From an uncultured Muribaculaceae bacterium (lineage in GTDB: Bacteria > Bacteroidota > Bacteroidia > Bacteroidales > Muribaculaceae), in assembly GCA_910584525.1 (NCBI GenBank), contig CAJUAT010000026.1:1-34573 (forward strand): a stretch of DNA of 34,573 bases. The letters are read 5' to 3'. The position numbers were made by a program, and so were the translations under genes. Below the pieces are notes generated by a model. It was not told the origin of the DNA. It was given only the letters and a program-made list of their open reading frames with translations, and made no database searches. Positions 7,958 to 17,572 of this stretch are shown here, in pieces (the first letter of the stretch is position 1; every line of letters starts with the position of its first letter).

Positions 7958-8842
7958 ATGAAATCTCTTGATCTTAAGGGAATGGGAGTTGCGCTGGTCA
8001 CTCCCTTCGACACAGACCATAACATAGATTATACATCGCTGGAGAAAGTACTGGACCATGTCATAGGGGGCGGGGCCGACTATCTGGTGGTGCTGGGCAC
8101 CACCGGCGAAACCGCCACGCTTGACGATGACGAGAAACATGCGATACGCCGTTTTATTGCTGAAAAGGCCGGCGGACGCATTCCGCTGATTGCCGGCATG
8201 GGCGGCAACAACACCCGCCGTCTCGTGAACGAAATATCTTCAGCCGACCTCTCCGGTTATTCGGCCATTCTCTCCGTGGCTCCCTTCTACAACAAGCCGT
8301 CGCAAAAAGGCCTTTACTGTCATTTTGCCGAGGTGGCCAAGGCCTCCCCTCTTCCCGTGATTCTCTACAATGTTCCGGGACGTACGGGCGTCAACATATC
8401 CTCCGCCACCACTCTGCGTCTCGCCGCCGACTTCCCCAATATCATCGGCGTGAAAGAAGCATCGGGCAATTTCAAACAGATCGAGGAGCTGATCACCAAC
8501 GGACCGGCCGACTTCCAGGTAATATCGGGCGATGACGCGCTCACTTACCCCCTGATGTCGTTAGGCGCCGTAGGCGTGATATCGGTGGTCGGCAACGCCT
8601 TCCCAAAAGAGTTCGGCAAGATGGTGCGCCTCTGCCTCGACGGCGACTTCAAAAGTGCATTGCCCGTACACTACCGTTTCCAGAAACTTTACGACGAGCT
8701 CTTTATCGACGGCAACCCCGCAGGCATCAAGTATCTGCTCCATGAGATGGGGCTCATACACAATGTTCTCAGACTGCCGCTTGTGCCTACAAGCATTGAA
8801 ACCGGCAACAAGATAGACCGTTTTCTGGAGGCATTCTCATGA
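7958..8842 (+). CDS. dapA: 4-hydroxy-tetrahydrodipicolinate synthase
   Basis: DapA condenses pyruvate with aspartate semialdehyde in the diaminopimelate/lysine pathway, feeding peptidoglycan. The 294-residue protein is a class I TIM-barrel aldolase of normal length. With the ATG at 7958 as start, visible residues are T48-T49 in GTTGET, Y137 and R142 in YNVPGRTG, and the Schiff-base lysine K166 in GVKEAS, matching E. coli T44/T45, Y133, R138 and K161. The start was chosen because the MKSLDLKGMGVALVTPF N-terminus fits the family and upstream codons overlap the promoter. The stop overlaps the dnaG start by 4 bp (ATGA). Confidence 0.96.
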   Translation: MKSLDLKGMGVALVTPFDTDHNIDYTSLEKVLDHVIGGGADYLVVLGTTGETATLDDDEKHAIRRFIAEKAGGRIPLIAGMGGNNTRRLVNEISSADLSGYSAILSVAPFYNKPSQKGLYCHFAEVAKASPLPVILYNVPGRTGVNISSATTLRLAADFPNIIGVKEASGNFKQIEELITNGPADFQVISGDDALTYPLMSLGAVGVISVVGNAFPKEFGKMVRLCLDGDFKSALPVHYRFQKLYDELFIDGNPAGIKYLLHEMGLIHNVLRLPLVPTSIETGNKIDRFLEAFS

Positions 8843-11046
8843 TTGACCAGGCCACAGCGCAACGCATCAAGGATGCCGCCGATATCGTGGAGGTTGTTTC
8901 CGACTACGTCCATCTGGTGCGTCGTGGCCAGAACTATATGGGGCTCTGCCCTTTCCACAACGAACGTACCCCTTCCTTTTCAGTAAACCGCAAACGCAAT
9001 TTCTGCTTCTGCTTCTCCTGCAAGAAAGGAGGGTCGCCGGTGAACTTCATCATGGAGAAGGAGGGACTGTCGTACAAGGAGGCACTCCTGCATCTTGCCA
9101 AGAAATATGGCATAGAGGTACAGGAGCGAGAGCTGAGCGACGAGGAGCGTCAACGGCAATCGGAACGGGAAGGGATGCTTGTGGCCAATGAATGGGCCAT
9201 GAAGCTAATGGAGCATGACATGGTGTCAACAGCCGACGGGCGCGACATTGGACTTCAGTATCTGGTGCAGCGAGGCGTGACCGATGCGGCCATGAAGGCT
9301 TTTCATCTGGGTTACGCCCTCGACAGCGGCCACCATCTTGCCGATGAGGCGCGAAAGGCCGGCTACGACCTTGAGGTGCTGAAGAAAACAGGACTCATCG
9401 GCACGTCACAACAGGGACATGACTATGACCGCTTCCGAGGACGCGTGATTTTCCCGATTCTCAACAATTCAGGGAAGGTGATAGCCTTCGGCGGCCGCGA
9501 CCTAAAAGGAGGATTGGCCAAATATATCAACTCCCCGGAGTCGGCAGTCTATAAGAAAAGCAACGAGCTTTACGGTATCTTCCAGGCCCGCGCGGCTATC
9601 GTGAAGGAAAACAAGTGCTTTTTGGTGGAGGGCTACATGGACGTGATTGGCATGTGGCAGTCGGGCATGAAGAATGTAGTGGCCTCGTCGGGCACGGCAC
9701 TTACCGACGGCCAGATAGCCCTCATACACCGTCTCACCGACAACATAACCCTCATCTACGACGGCGACGCCGCCGGCATAAAGGCCTCGCTCAGGGGTAT
9801 CGACATGCTCCTGAACCATAAGCTGAATGTCAAGGTGCTCCTTCTCCCCAACGGCGAAGACCCCGACTCTTTCGCCCGCAAGCATACGCCCGAGGAGTTC
9901 AGGGAGTATGTGGATAAGCACGAAACGGACATCATACGTTTCAAAATCGACGTGCTGCTTGACGAGCAGACAGCCCGCGACCCTCAGAAACGCATAGAAG
10001 CCGTCAACAGCGTTGTGCAGTCGATAGCCCACATACCTGACCCTGTGGCGAGGGATGTATATGTGCAGGAATGCGCCCGTCTTCTCGGTGTCACCGAGGA
10101 ATCCATCATCCAGTCGGTGGGACGCGCCAGGGCCATGCTCATACAGAAGTGGAAGAAGGAACGCGAATGGAATGCCACGCGCGAGTCGGTGGCAGTCACC
10201 CCGCAGCCGGCCGACACTGTCGGCACATCCTCCTACCAGGCACAGCTCGATGCCAATACGGCTCTCTCACAACAGCCCTCAAGAAAAACCGACATACCTT
10301 TCCGCCCCTTGGAAACACCGCTGATAAAGCTATGCGTCAGATATGGCTACAAAGGGGTGTTCCAGCCTATGGATGAGGATGACGACACTCTCATAGACGT
10401 GCTCGACTACGTGCAGGAGGAACTGGAGTCGGACGGAATGCGGTTTTCCGTTGAAGAGTACAGTCTTATATTTCAGGAGCTGCAGCGTGTGAAGCCAATG
10501 TTCTACGAGGCGTTGCAGCGCCGCAAAATGGAGATAGAAGAGGATGTGGCCCGCAAACGCCGCGAAGGCATCGAGGAGATAGGCTCAGGAAGCTATTCCA
10601 TCGACGAGCTCAAAATCAAGGAGAGCAAGCTTGAGGAATCGCTACGGGAGTATGCCGCATCGGAAGTCAACGAATACGTCAAGGACTGGCCTGCACGATT
10701 TCTGTCGAGCCATGAGAACGACATTATACGCTCCACGTCGTTCGATCTTCTGCGCGAAAAGCATCATCTGAGCAACATCTATGCCAATGCGCCCGGCAAT
10801 GAGAAGGAAGAAGACCGACTGGAGATGCTTGTGCCCCGAACCATCCTCGAATGGAAATCGGAGATTCTCAACCAGCGGCTACGCGAGCTGTTGCGCAAGT
10901 TCCAGGACATGGCCTCCAACATGAACATTGAAGAGGAGCATTCGCTGCAGGCCAAGCTAAACTCGCTCATGAAGCTGCGCCGCAAGATAGCCAAGGAGCT
11001 GGGCGAGCGCATACTTCTCCCCAAGAGCCAAAATTCCAATAAATAA
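8839..11046 (+). CDS. dnaG: DNA primase
   Basis: DnaG lays RNA primers at the replication fork. The 735-residue protein shows the N-terminal zinc ribbon (C37, H40, C58, C61, same spacing as in E. coli) and then the RNA polymerase core with the TOPRIM residues E264 (VEGYMD) and D308/D310 (YDGDAAG). A low-complexity linker lies near 445-485, followed by a long charged, helical C-terminal region for helicase binding. It is longer than E. coli DnaG (581 residues), mostly in the C-terminal part. It overlaps dapA by 4 bp rather than sitting in an rpsU-dnaG-rpoD operon, tying primase expression to wall-precursor synthesis. Confidence 0.96.
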   Translation: MIDQATAQRIKDAADIVEVVSDYVHLVRRGQNYMGLCPFHNERTPSFSVNRKRNFCFCFSCKKGGSPVNFIMEKEGLSYKEALLHLAKKYGIEVQERELSDEERQRQSEREGMLVANEWAMKLMEHDMVSTADGRDIGLQYLVQRGVTDAAMKAFHLGYALDSGHHLADEARKAGYDLEVLKKTGLIGTSQQGHDYDRFRGRVIFPILNNSGKVIAFGGRDLKGGLAKYINSPESAVYKKSNELYGIFQARAAIVKENKCFLVEGYMDVIGMWQSGMKNVVASSGTALTDGQIALIHRLTDNITLIYDGDAAGIKASLRGIDMLLNHKLNVKVLLLPNGEDPDSFARKHTPEEFREYVDKHETDIIRFKIDVLLDEQTARDPQKRIEAVNSVVQSIAHIPDPVARDVYVQECARLLGVTEESIIQSVGRARAMLIQKWKKEREWNATRESVAVTPQPADTVGTSSYQAQLDANTALSQQPSRKTDIPFRPLETPLIKLCVRYGYKGVFQPMDEDDDTLIDVLDYVQEELESDGMRFSVEEYSLIFQELQRVKPMFYEALQRRKMEIEEDVARKRREGIEEIGSGSYSIDELKIKESKLEESLREYAASEVNEYVKDWPARFLSSHENDIIRSTSFDLLREKHHLSNIYANAPGNEKEEDRLEMLVPRTILEWKSEILNQRLRELLRKFQDMASNMNIEEEHSLQAKLNSLMKLRRKIAKELGERILLPKSQNSNK

Positions 11047-11068
11047 GAGGCGCAATCGTTATCAATAC

Positions 11069-12045
<977 letters not shown>

Positions 12046-12064
<19 letters not shown>

Positions 12065-12945
12065 TAATAAAGAACGAGGTCATGACCGACCTCACAAGCA
12101 AGTCATTCTGGGTAATGACTCTTGTGGTACCGGTGCTGTACGTGGTGTTCGGGCTGATTGTGGGCATGATGGCTGCCGAGTCTGACACGTTCGCAAAATT
12201 CGCCAATCCCACGGCACCCGACGAGGAGAACCTCAGCGGATGGCAGATTGCCGGCATGATGGGAGGCCTGCTGCTCACCCTCTTTCTCATGATATACGGC
12301 TCACAGATTTACGCCAAGGTGAGGAAAGAGAAAATCAACCGCATCATGGAAGTACTGGCCACTTCAGTCACTGGCAGAACGCTGATGATAGGCAAGGTGA
12401 TATCGGTGCTGATAGTAGGCTTTGTGCAGCTTGCCGTATGGGTATTGTTCGGGCTTGCCGCCATGGGCATATTCATAGCGGTGGCCGCCGCGGCAATGCC
12501 TATGGACTGGCTTGCCGAACCGCATCTGTGGCTGAGCATCATGTGGCTCACCCTCTTCTTCTTCGGCGGCTACCTCTTCTACGGCTCCATCTATGCCGCC
12601 TGCGGAGCCATCACCGACAAGGACAACGAGAACCAGGGCTACATGACCGCCATAACCATGCTCCTCCTCATCTCAATGTATGTGGGACAGTTTGCCGTCG
12701 ACAACGGCACCTCGGCAATCACCCAGATATGCTGCTTCGTGCCATTCACGGCACCCTCGGTATGCACCGTGGCAGCCTTCGCCGGCGACATGCCTGTTTG
12801 GGAAACGGCTCTTCAATGCATCCTTCTCTACGGATGGGCCTTCCTCGCCCTCTCTTTCTCCGGAAAGATATATACCAGCTCTATCCTTCTGAAAGGGCGC
12901 AAGTTCTCGCCAAAAGACATCGTTCTATTCCTCAAGGCCAAATAA
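12046..12945 (+). CDS. ABC-2 type permease (NatB-like, short)
   Basis: A 299-residue membrane partner of the preceding ATPase. It starts with a short cytoplasmic helix (KLIIKNEVMTDLTSKSFWV), then TM1, and the KEKINRIMEVLATSVTGRTLMIGKV segment that is typical of the NatB/ABC-2 family and contacts the ATPase. Five further TM segments follow. The loop after TM1 is only about 40 residues, whereas many NatB proteins (over 400 residues) carry a large extracytoplasmic domain there, so this is a compact form. It is the last gene of the unit. Confidence 0.85.
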
Positions 12946-12979
12946 GCCTGCAATATCAGGCCATTCGGAAATAAAATAT

Positions 12980-13020
12980 TTTAGCGATAAATTTTGCATA
13001 TGGCAAAATTTATCGCTAAA
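12980..13020. repeat. perfect 18-bp-arm palindrome over the tnaA promoter
   Basis: Left arm TTTAGCGATAAATTTTGC (12980-12997), 5-bp spacer, and an exactly complementary right arm (13003-13020). The arms contain the predicted -33 and the start of the -7 element of tnaA. A further copy of the inner half-site, ATTTATCGC, occurs at 13044-13052, 36 bp from its counterpart at 13008. The palindrome may be an operator; it could also act as terminator of the ABC operon, although only TTTG follows the right arm. Confidence 0.75.
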
Positions 13021-13024
13021 TTTG
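12993..13024 (+). promoter_or_regulatory. tnaA promoter
   Basis: TTTG (12993-12996), a 20-bp spacer, then TAAATTTG (13017-13024), both perfect matches to the Bacteroidetes consensus. The leader would be about 90 nt before the ATG at 13122. The promoter lies within the palindrome at 12980-13020, so a protein bound there should block or control it. Confidence 0.6.
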
Positions 13025-13121
13025 TAACCGAAAATTTGTGGGGATTTATCGCGTCGGATTCATTTAAAATTCGGATCAGGCGAAACCTCAAAAGAAAATA
13101 ACTTAAAACGATTCTAATACC

Positions 13122-14498
13122 ATGGAACTACCCTACGCGGAATCTTGGAAGATCAAGATGGTAGAGCCTGTTCGGAAGAGCACGGCCGAAGAGCGTGAAG
13201 AATGGCTGAAAGCTGCGCATTACAATGTGTTTCAGCTGAAAGCGTCGGAAGTATACATCGATTTGCTTACCGACTCAGGCACGGGGGCGATGAGCGACCG
13301 CCAATGGGCCGCCATGATGACCGGCGACGAGAGCTATGCCGGCTCTACGTCCTTCTATGAGCTACGCGACACCATACGCCGCATCACCGGCTTTGAATAC
13401 GTAGTGCCCACTCACCAGGGCCGCGCTGCCGAGAACGTCCTCTTCTCTCACCTGGTACACGCCGGCGACTATGTGCCCGGCAATTCTCATTTCGACACCA
13501 CCAAAGGACATATAGAGGCCCGCAAGGCTTTTGCCGTTGACTGCACAGTCGATGATGCCAGGAATACCCAGCTCGAAGTGCCCTTCAAAGGCAATGTGGA
13601 TCCCGCAAAGCTCGAGAAAGCCCTTAAGGAGTATGGCGACAAGGTGCCTTTCATCATCGTGACCATCACCAACAACACCGCCGGCGGACAGCCCGTATCG
13701 ATGCAGAACCTTCGCGAAGTGAGGGCTCTGGCCGACAAGTATGGCAAGCGTGTGGTGTTCGACTCGGCACGCTTCGCCGAAAACGCCTACTTCATCAAGA
13801 CGCGTGAAGAGGGTTACGCCGACAAAACCATCAAGGAGATATGCCGCGAGATGTTCGACCTCGCCGACACGATGACCATGTCGTCGAAAAAAGATGGCCT
13901 CGTGAACATGGGCGGCTTCATAGCCACTCGCTGGGAGGACGTTTACGAAGGATGCAAGAAATTCGCGATACCTTACGAGGGTTACCTCACCTACGGAGGC
14001 ATGAACGGCCGCGACATGGCCGCGTTGGCCGTAGGTCTCGACGAGAACACCGAGTTCGACATGCTTCACACGCGCATCCATCAGGTGGCACTGCTCGGCA
14101 AGCTCCTTGACGAATACGGCATACCCTATCAGCGCCCCGCCGGCGGCCACGCTATCTTCGTGGATGCCCTCAAGGTGCTCACGAATGTGCCCAAGGAGGA
14201 GTTCCCGGCCCAGACGCTTACCGTGGAGCTCTACCGCGAGGCAGGCATACGCGCCTGCGAGATCGGCTACATCCTCGCCGACCGTGACCCAGTGACTCGC
14301 GAAAACCGCTTCGGCGGCAACGACTTCGTGCGCCTCGCAATCCCCCGCAGGGTTTACACCGACAACCACATCCGCGTGATTGCCGCCGCCCTCAAGAACG
14401 TTTACGACCGACGGGAGTCAATAAACCACGGCGTAAGAATAACCTGGGAAGCCGAGCTGATGAGACACTTCACCGTCAAGCTCGAACCAGTAAAATAA
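13122..14498 (+). CDS. tnaA: tryptophanase
   Basis: A PLP enzyme that splits L-tryptophan into indole, pyruvate and ammonia; gut Bacteroidales use it to make indole from dietary Trp. The 458-residue protein is of normal length and closely resembles what I recall of Bacteroides tryptophanases (MELPxAESWKIKMVEP start, HYNVFQLK). The PLP lysine is in MSSKKDGL (K257 by alignment). It is favoured over the sister enzyme tyrosine phenol-lyase because it has DSARFAENAYFIK (not DATRC) and GIRACEIG, where TPL has Arg before the Gly (ERG). It stands alone between a palindromic promoter and a strong terminator, with no tnaB permease next to it and no Trp-containing leader peptide that I can see. Confidence 0.92.
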   Translation: MELPYAESWKIKMVEPVRKSTAEEREEWLKAAHYNVFQLKASEVYIDLLTDSGTGAMSDRQWAAMMTGDESYAGSTSFYELRDTIRRITGFEYVVPTHQGRAAENVLFSHLVHAGDYVPGNSHFDTTKGHIEARKAFAVDCTVDDARNTQLEVPFKGNVDPAKLEKALKEYGDKVPFIIVTITNNTAGGQPVSMQNLREVRALADKYGKRVVFDSARFAENAYFIKTREEGYADKTIKEICREMFDLADTMTMSSKKDGLVNMGGFIATRWEDVYEGCKKFAIPYEGYLTYGGMNGRDMAALAVGLDENTEFDMLHTRIHQVALLGKLLDEYGIPYQRPAGGHAIFVDALKVLTNVPKEEFPAQTLTVELYREAGIRACEIGYILADRDPVTRENRFGGNDFVRLAIPRRVYTDNHIRVIAAALKNVYDRRESINHGVRITWEAELMRHFTVKLEPVK

Positions 14499-14533
14499 CG
14501 GATCTACAAATTAGACCTACAATATATATCCAT

Positions 14534-14564
14534 GCACAGGGATGCCGCGACGGTATCCCTGTGC
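14534..14564 (+). terminator. tnaA terminator
   Basis: A 14-bp stem (14534-14547 with 14551-14564, one G-U pair) with a CGA loop, starting GCACAGGGAT, followed by TGTTTG. It lies 35 bp after the tnaA stop. Confidence 0.8.
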
Positions 14565-14846
14565 TGTTTGCTCTATTCTGATTTGTCCTATTCTCATTCG
14601 AGGGTGCTAATTTTAGATATCATAAAGAGTTGTTAATCAAGGTTAATACTTCAGTAAACGTTGTATTTTCACATCGGCTCTCCCCGATATGTATTTATTT
14701 TTTCGTAACTTTGCGCCAAGTTTGTCTTTGAACAAAGTTCCTGAGCCATATTGGCGTGACTTTTGTTATATAAGATAAACTCCCAACGGGGCGGCCGCCG
14801 GATTCCACTGCCGACAGAGCCATTGTCCCGGAAACAATTAACATAC
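14565..14846. other. non-coding stretch before rsfS
   Basis: About 280 bp between the tnaA terminator and rsfS with no convincing ORF or tRNA. It holds a GTTAATCAAGGTTAAT direct repeat of GTTAAT (near 14632-14647), a small ATCGG...CCGAT inverted repeat (near 14673-14688), the rsfS -7 box, and a leader of about 125 nt with a CTTTG-AA-CAAAG inverted repeat near 14726-14737 and a GC-rich stretch near 14788-14803. The long leader could carry regulation, but I see no known riboswitch. Confidence 0.5.
14706..14713 (+). promoter_or_regulatory. candidate -7 box for rsfS-ftsH
   Basis: TAACTTTG is a perfect TAnnTTTG match about 130 bp before rsfS. No TTTG/TTG lies at the expected -33 distance. Confidence 0.45.
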
Positions 14847-15245
14847 ATGCAGATAGAAAATACACAAATAACAACTACCGGCAAAAAGGCGGATTCTGCC
14901 ACGCTCAGCGACATAGTCGTGGAAGCGGTGCGCGACTTGAAAGGGAAAGGCATCACGGTGATTGACCTCGACTCACTGGAAACGGCACCGGCCTCCCGCT
15001 TCGTAATATGCCAGGGCAAGTCGACAACCCAGGTGGGCTCGATTGCCGACAATATCGTCGACAAAGTCAGGGAAGCCACAGGCATCAAGCCTTACAACAT
15101 CGACGGAACCCGCAATTCACAGTGGGTTGTCGTGGACTATGGCTCCGTGATGGTTCATGTGTTCCTTCCCGAGACCCACGACCTCTATAATCTCGAAGAC
15201 CTCTGGAGCGATGCCTCCATTGAGGTATTGCCAGACATTGACTAA
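14847..15245 (+). CDS. rsfS: ribosome silencing factor RsfS
   Basis: RsfS (DUF143/YbeB/Iojap family) binds ribosomal protein uL14 and blocks subunit joining under starvation. From the ATG at 14847 it has 132 residues. Family features are ALSDIVVEAV-like DSATLSDIVVEAVRDLKGKG, the central ASRFVICQGKSTTQVGSIAD, and the C-terminal WVVVDYGSVMVHVFLPETHDLYNLEDLWSD, shown here in separate parts because they are scattered along residues 15-125. The open frame extends to 14763, but those residues are unlike the family. It lies 11 bp before ftsH, an arrangement I believe is common in Bacteroidetes. Confidence 0.93.
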   Translation: MQIENTQITTTGKKADSATLSDIVVEAVRDLKGKGITVIDLDSLETAPASRFVICQGKSTTQVGSIADNIVDKVREATGIKPYNIDGTRNSQWVVVDYGSVMVHVFLPETHDLYNLEDLWSDASIEVLPDID

Positions 15246-15256
15246 CATATCCCCCC

Positions 15257-17326
15257 ATGAACTTATTCCCAGCTCCCAAGAAAGGAAAAGGCGGCTCCAG
15301 CAAAAGGCCTCTCTTCAACATGTACTGGATGTACGCCCTCATCATATTGTCGCTGTTGGCGCTATACTATTTTCAAGATGGCAGCCAAAGCAAGGAGACC
15401 GACTGGAGCGACTTCGAGAAGGCGGCGCTCGCCGGCGACTTCGACAAGATAGCCGTAATGGCCTCCAACGGCACCGCCGAAGGTATTCTGACCCAGCAAG
15501 GCGCCAAAAACCAGAAGTTCGATATGTCGCCGACATTCTCCGGCGAGAAAAAACTCATTACCACAATCCCCTCGTCCGACAAAATACAGGACAAGATAGA
15601 TGCGTGGAACAGCCAGCTGGCAGCCGCCGGCAAACCGGAGATTAAGGTGGTGTATGAAAAGAGTTCCGACCTGATGAAGTTCTTCTGGTACTTCGGGCCA
15701 CTGATACTCATAGTGGGCTTCATGCTCTACATGTCACGGCGGATGAGCAGCGGCGCCGGGGGCGGCGGAATCTTCAACGTCGGCAAGTCAAAGGCCATGG
15801 TTTTCGACAAGGACAACGGCACCAACGTCACCTTCGAGGATGTGGCCGGCCTCTCGGAAGCCAAGGTAGAGATAGAGGAAATTGTGGAGTTTCTCAAGAA
15901 TCCCCAGCGCTATACCGACCTGGGCGCCAAGATACCCAAAGGGGCACTCCTGGTAGGCCCTCCGGGAACGGGCAAGACACTGCTGGCCAAGGCCGTGGCC
16001 GGCGAGGCAAGCGTGCCCTTCCTCTCCATGTCGGGTTCCGACTTCGTGGAGATGTTCGTGGGCGTAGGTGCCGCTCGCGTGCGCGACCTCTTCAAGCAGG
16101 CCAAGGAGAAGGCTCCCTGCATAGTGTTCATCGACGAGATCGACGCTGTGGGCCGCGCCCGTGGACGTAACCCCAACATGGGTAGCAACGATGAAAGGGA
16201 GAACACTCTCAACCAGATGCTTACCGAGATGGACGGCTTCCAGTCGAACAACGGCGTGATATGCCTTGCGGCCACCAACCGCGCCGACATGCTCGACAAA
16301 GCACTCCTGCGTCCGGGACGTTTCGACCGCCAGATATATGTGGACCTCCCCGAGCTTTCCGACCGTGAGGCCATCTTCAAGGTGCACCTGCGCAACATAA
16401 AGGTCAATTCGAAGCTTGATGTGGAGCAGCTTGCCCGTCAGACGCAGGGCTTCTCGGGCGCCGATATAGCCAACGTATGCAACGAGGCTGCCCTGATTGC
16501 CGCCCGCAACAACAAGAAGTCGGTAGACTGGGACGACTTCATGGCGGCAATCGACCGCATAGTGGGCGGTCTGGAGAAGAAGAGCCGCATCATCACCGAT
16601 GATGAGAAGAAGGCGATAGCCACCCATGAGGCAGGACATGCCACGGTGACATGGATGATTCAGTACGGCAATCCGCTGGTAAAGGTAACAATCGTTCCGC
16701 GTGGCCGCGCCCTTGGTGCTGCCTGGTATGCTCCCGAGGAGCGTCAGATTATTCCCACGCAGGCGTTGCTCGACACGATGTGCGGTCTGCTTGCAGGTCG
16801 TGCCGCCGAAGAGGTGTTCCTCGGCCAGATCGGTACCGGTGCCAGCGACGATCTCGAGAAATGCACAAAAATAGCCCGGTCTCTCGTACTCGTTTATGGC
16901 ATGAGCGACAAACTGCCAAACCTCAACTACAACGACTCTTCGGGTCAGGACATGGGCTTCACGCGTCCTTACAGCGAGGAAACGGCCCAGATTATCGACG
17001 ATGAGATAAAACGTATCATCAACGAACAGTATGAACGCGCCAAGTCGATTCTTAAGGAATACGCCCGCCAGCATAACGAGATTCGCGACCAGCTTATAGA
17101 GCATGAAGTGATTTATCACGATGATGTGGAGCGTATCCTTGGCCCGCGCAAATGGGTGAGCCGTACCGATGAGATAATAGCTCTCAACAAGAAGCAGGAG
17201 GAAGAGGAGAAACGTGCCAAGGCTTTGGGTATCGGCACCGACGCCGACAAACTGCCTGAACCTCAGGCCGTAGCCAATGATGATGACGACGACGACACCC
17301 CGCCTCCGTTCGCTCCGAGAAAATAA
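15257..17326 (+). CDS. ftsH: ATP-dependent zinc metalloprotease FtsH
   Basis: Membrane-anchored AAA+ protease that degrades misfolded membrane proteins and regulators. The 689 residues hold two TM segments (about 22-39 and 138-156) around a small extracytoplasmic domain, then the AAA module with Walker A GPPGTGKT (234-241), Walker B VFIDEID, and the second region of homology ATNRADMLDKALLRPGRFD. The protease domain has the HEAGH zinc site (H457, H461), and a likely third ligand Asp near residue 532. The C-terminus is a run of Asp followed by Pro (DDDDDDTPPPF). The gene is followed by a strong hairpin, so rsfS and ftsH appear to form a two-gene unit. Confidence 0.97.
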   Translation: MNLFPAPKKGKGGSSKRPLFNMYWMYALIILSLLALYYFQDGSQSKETDWSDFEKAALAGDFDKIAVMASNGTAEGILTQQGAKNQKFDMSPTFSGEKKLITTIPSSDKIQDKIDAWNSQLAAAGKPEIKVVYEKSSDLMKFFWYFGPLILIVGFMLYMSRRMSSGAGGGGIFNVGKSKAMVFDKDNGTNVTFEDVAGLSEAKVEIEEIVEFLKNPQRYTDLGAKIPKGALLVGPPGTGKTLLAKAVAGEASVPFLSMSGSDFVEMFVGVGAARVRDLFKQAKEKAPCIVFIDEIDAVGRARGRNPNMGSNDERENTLNQMLTEMDGFQSNNGVICLAATNRADMLDKALLRPGRFDRQIYVDLPELSDREAIFKVHLRNIKVNSKLDVEQLARQTQGFSGADIANVCNEAALIAARNNKKSVDWDDFMAAIDRIVGGLEKKSRIITDDEKKAIATHEAGHATVTWMIQYGNPLVKVTIVPRGRALGAAWYAPEERQIIPTQALLDTMCGLLAGRAAEEVFLGQIGTGASDDLEKCTKIARSLVLVYGMSDKLPNLNYNDSSGQDMGFTRPYSEETAQIIDDEIKRIINEQYERAKSILKEYARQHNEIRDQLIEHEVIYHDDVERILGPRKWVSRTDEIIALNKKQEEEEKRAKALGIGTDADKLPEPQAVANDDDDDDTPPPFAPRK

Positions 17327-17331
17327 GATCT

Positions 17332-17370
17332 GAAAATCCTCTTTATACCCGGGTATAAAGAGGGATTTTC
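17332..17370 (+). terminator. ftsH terminator
   Basis: Two near-perfect arms (17332-17350 and 17351-17370, one bulged base) meet at CCCGGG and start GAAAATCC. There is no long T-run after it, but the hairpin is strong and lies 5 bp after the ftsH stop. Confidence 0.75.
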
Positions 17371-17406
17371 ATAATGTCTCGAAAATATCAGCTGTTACAA
17401 TCGGCG

Positions 17407-17414
17407 TATTTTTG
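17407..17414 (+). promoter_or_regulatory. candidate -7 box for the efflux operon
   Basis: TATTTTTG is a perfect -7 match about 165 bp before the adaptor gene; no -33 element is evident. A weaker alternative, TAAATTTC, lies at 17485-17492. Either leaves a leader of 70-150 nt. Confidence 0.35.
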
Positions 17415-17572
17415 GCGAATATAGCGCATTTGCTTAAATAATTGACGCCAGCCGCCGATTAAAATCATGTCGGAAACTGATTTTTAAATTTCGGTTTCCT
17501 CGATATTGAAACGGGTGTCCCGAATGCGGACAATATACATAGAGGAAAAGAAAGAACATAATAGAGAAGAAA

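Noticed and set aside
13038..13064. TnaC-like leader peptide before tnaA
   Set aside because: The only short frame seen (GTG at 13038) encodes eight codons without Trp, so there is no evidence for the E. coli type of attenuation.
13122..14498. Tyrosine phenol-lyase instead of tryptophanase
   Set aside because: DSARF and EIG at the diagnostic positions match TnaA, not the DATRC and ERG of TPL.
15788..17119. Long minus-strand ORF opposite ftsH
   Set aside because: Antisense shadow of the conserved AAA and protease domains of FtsH.
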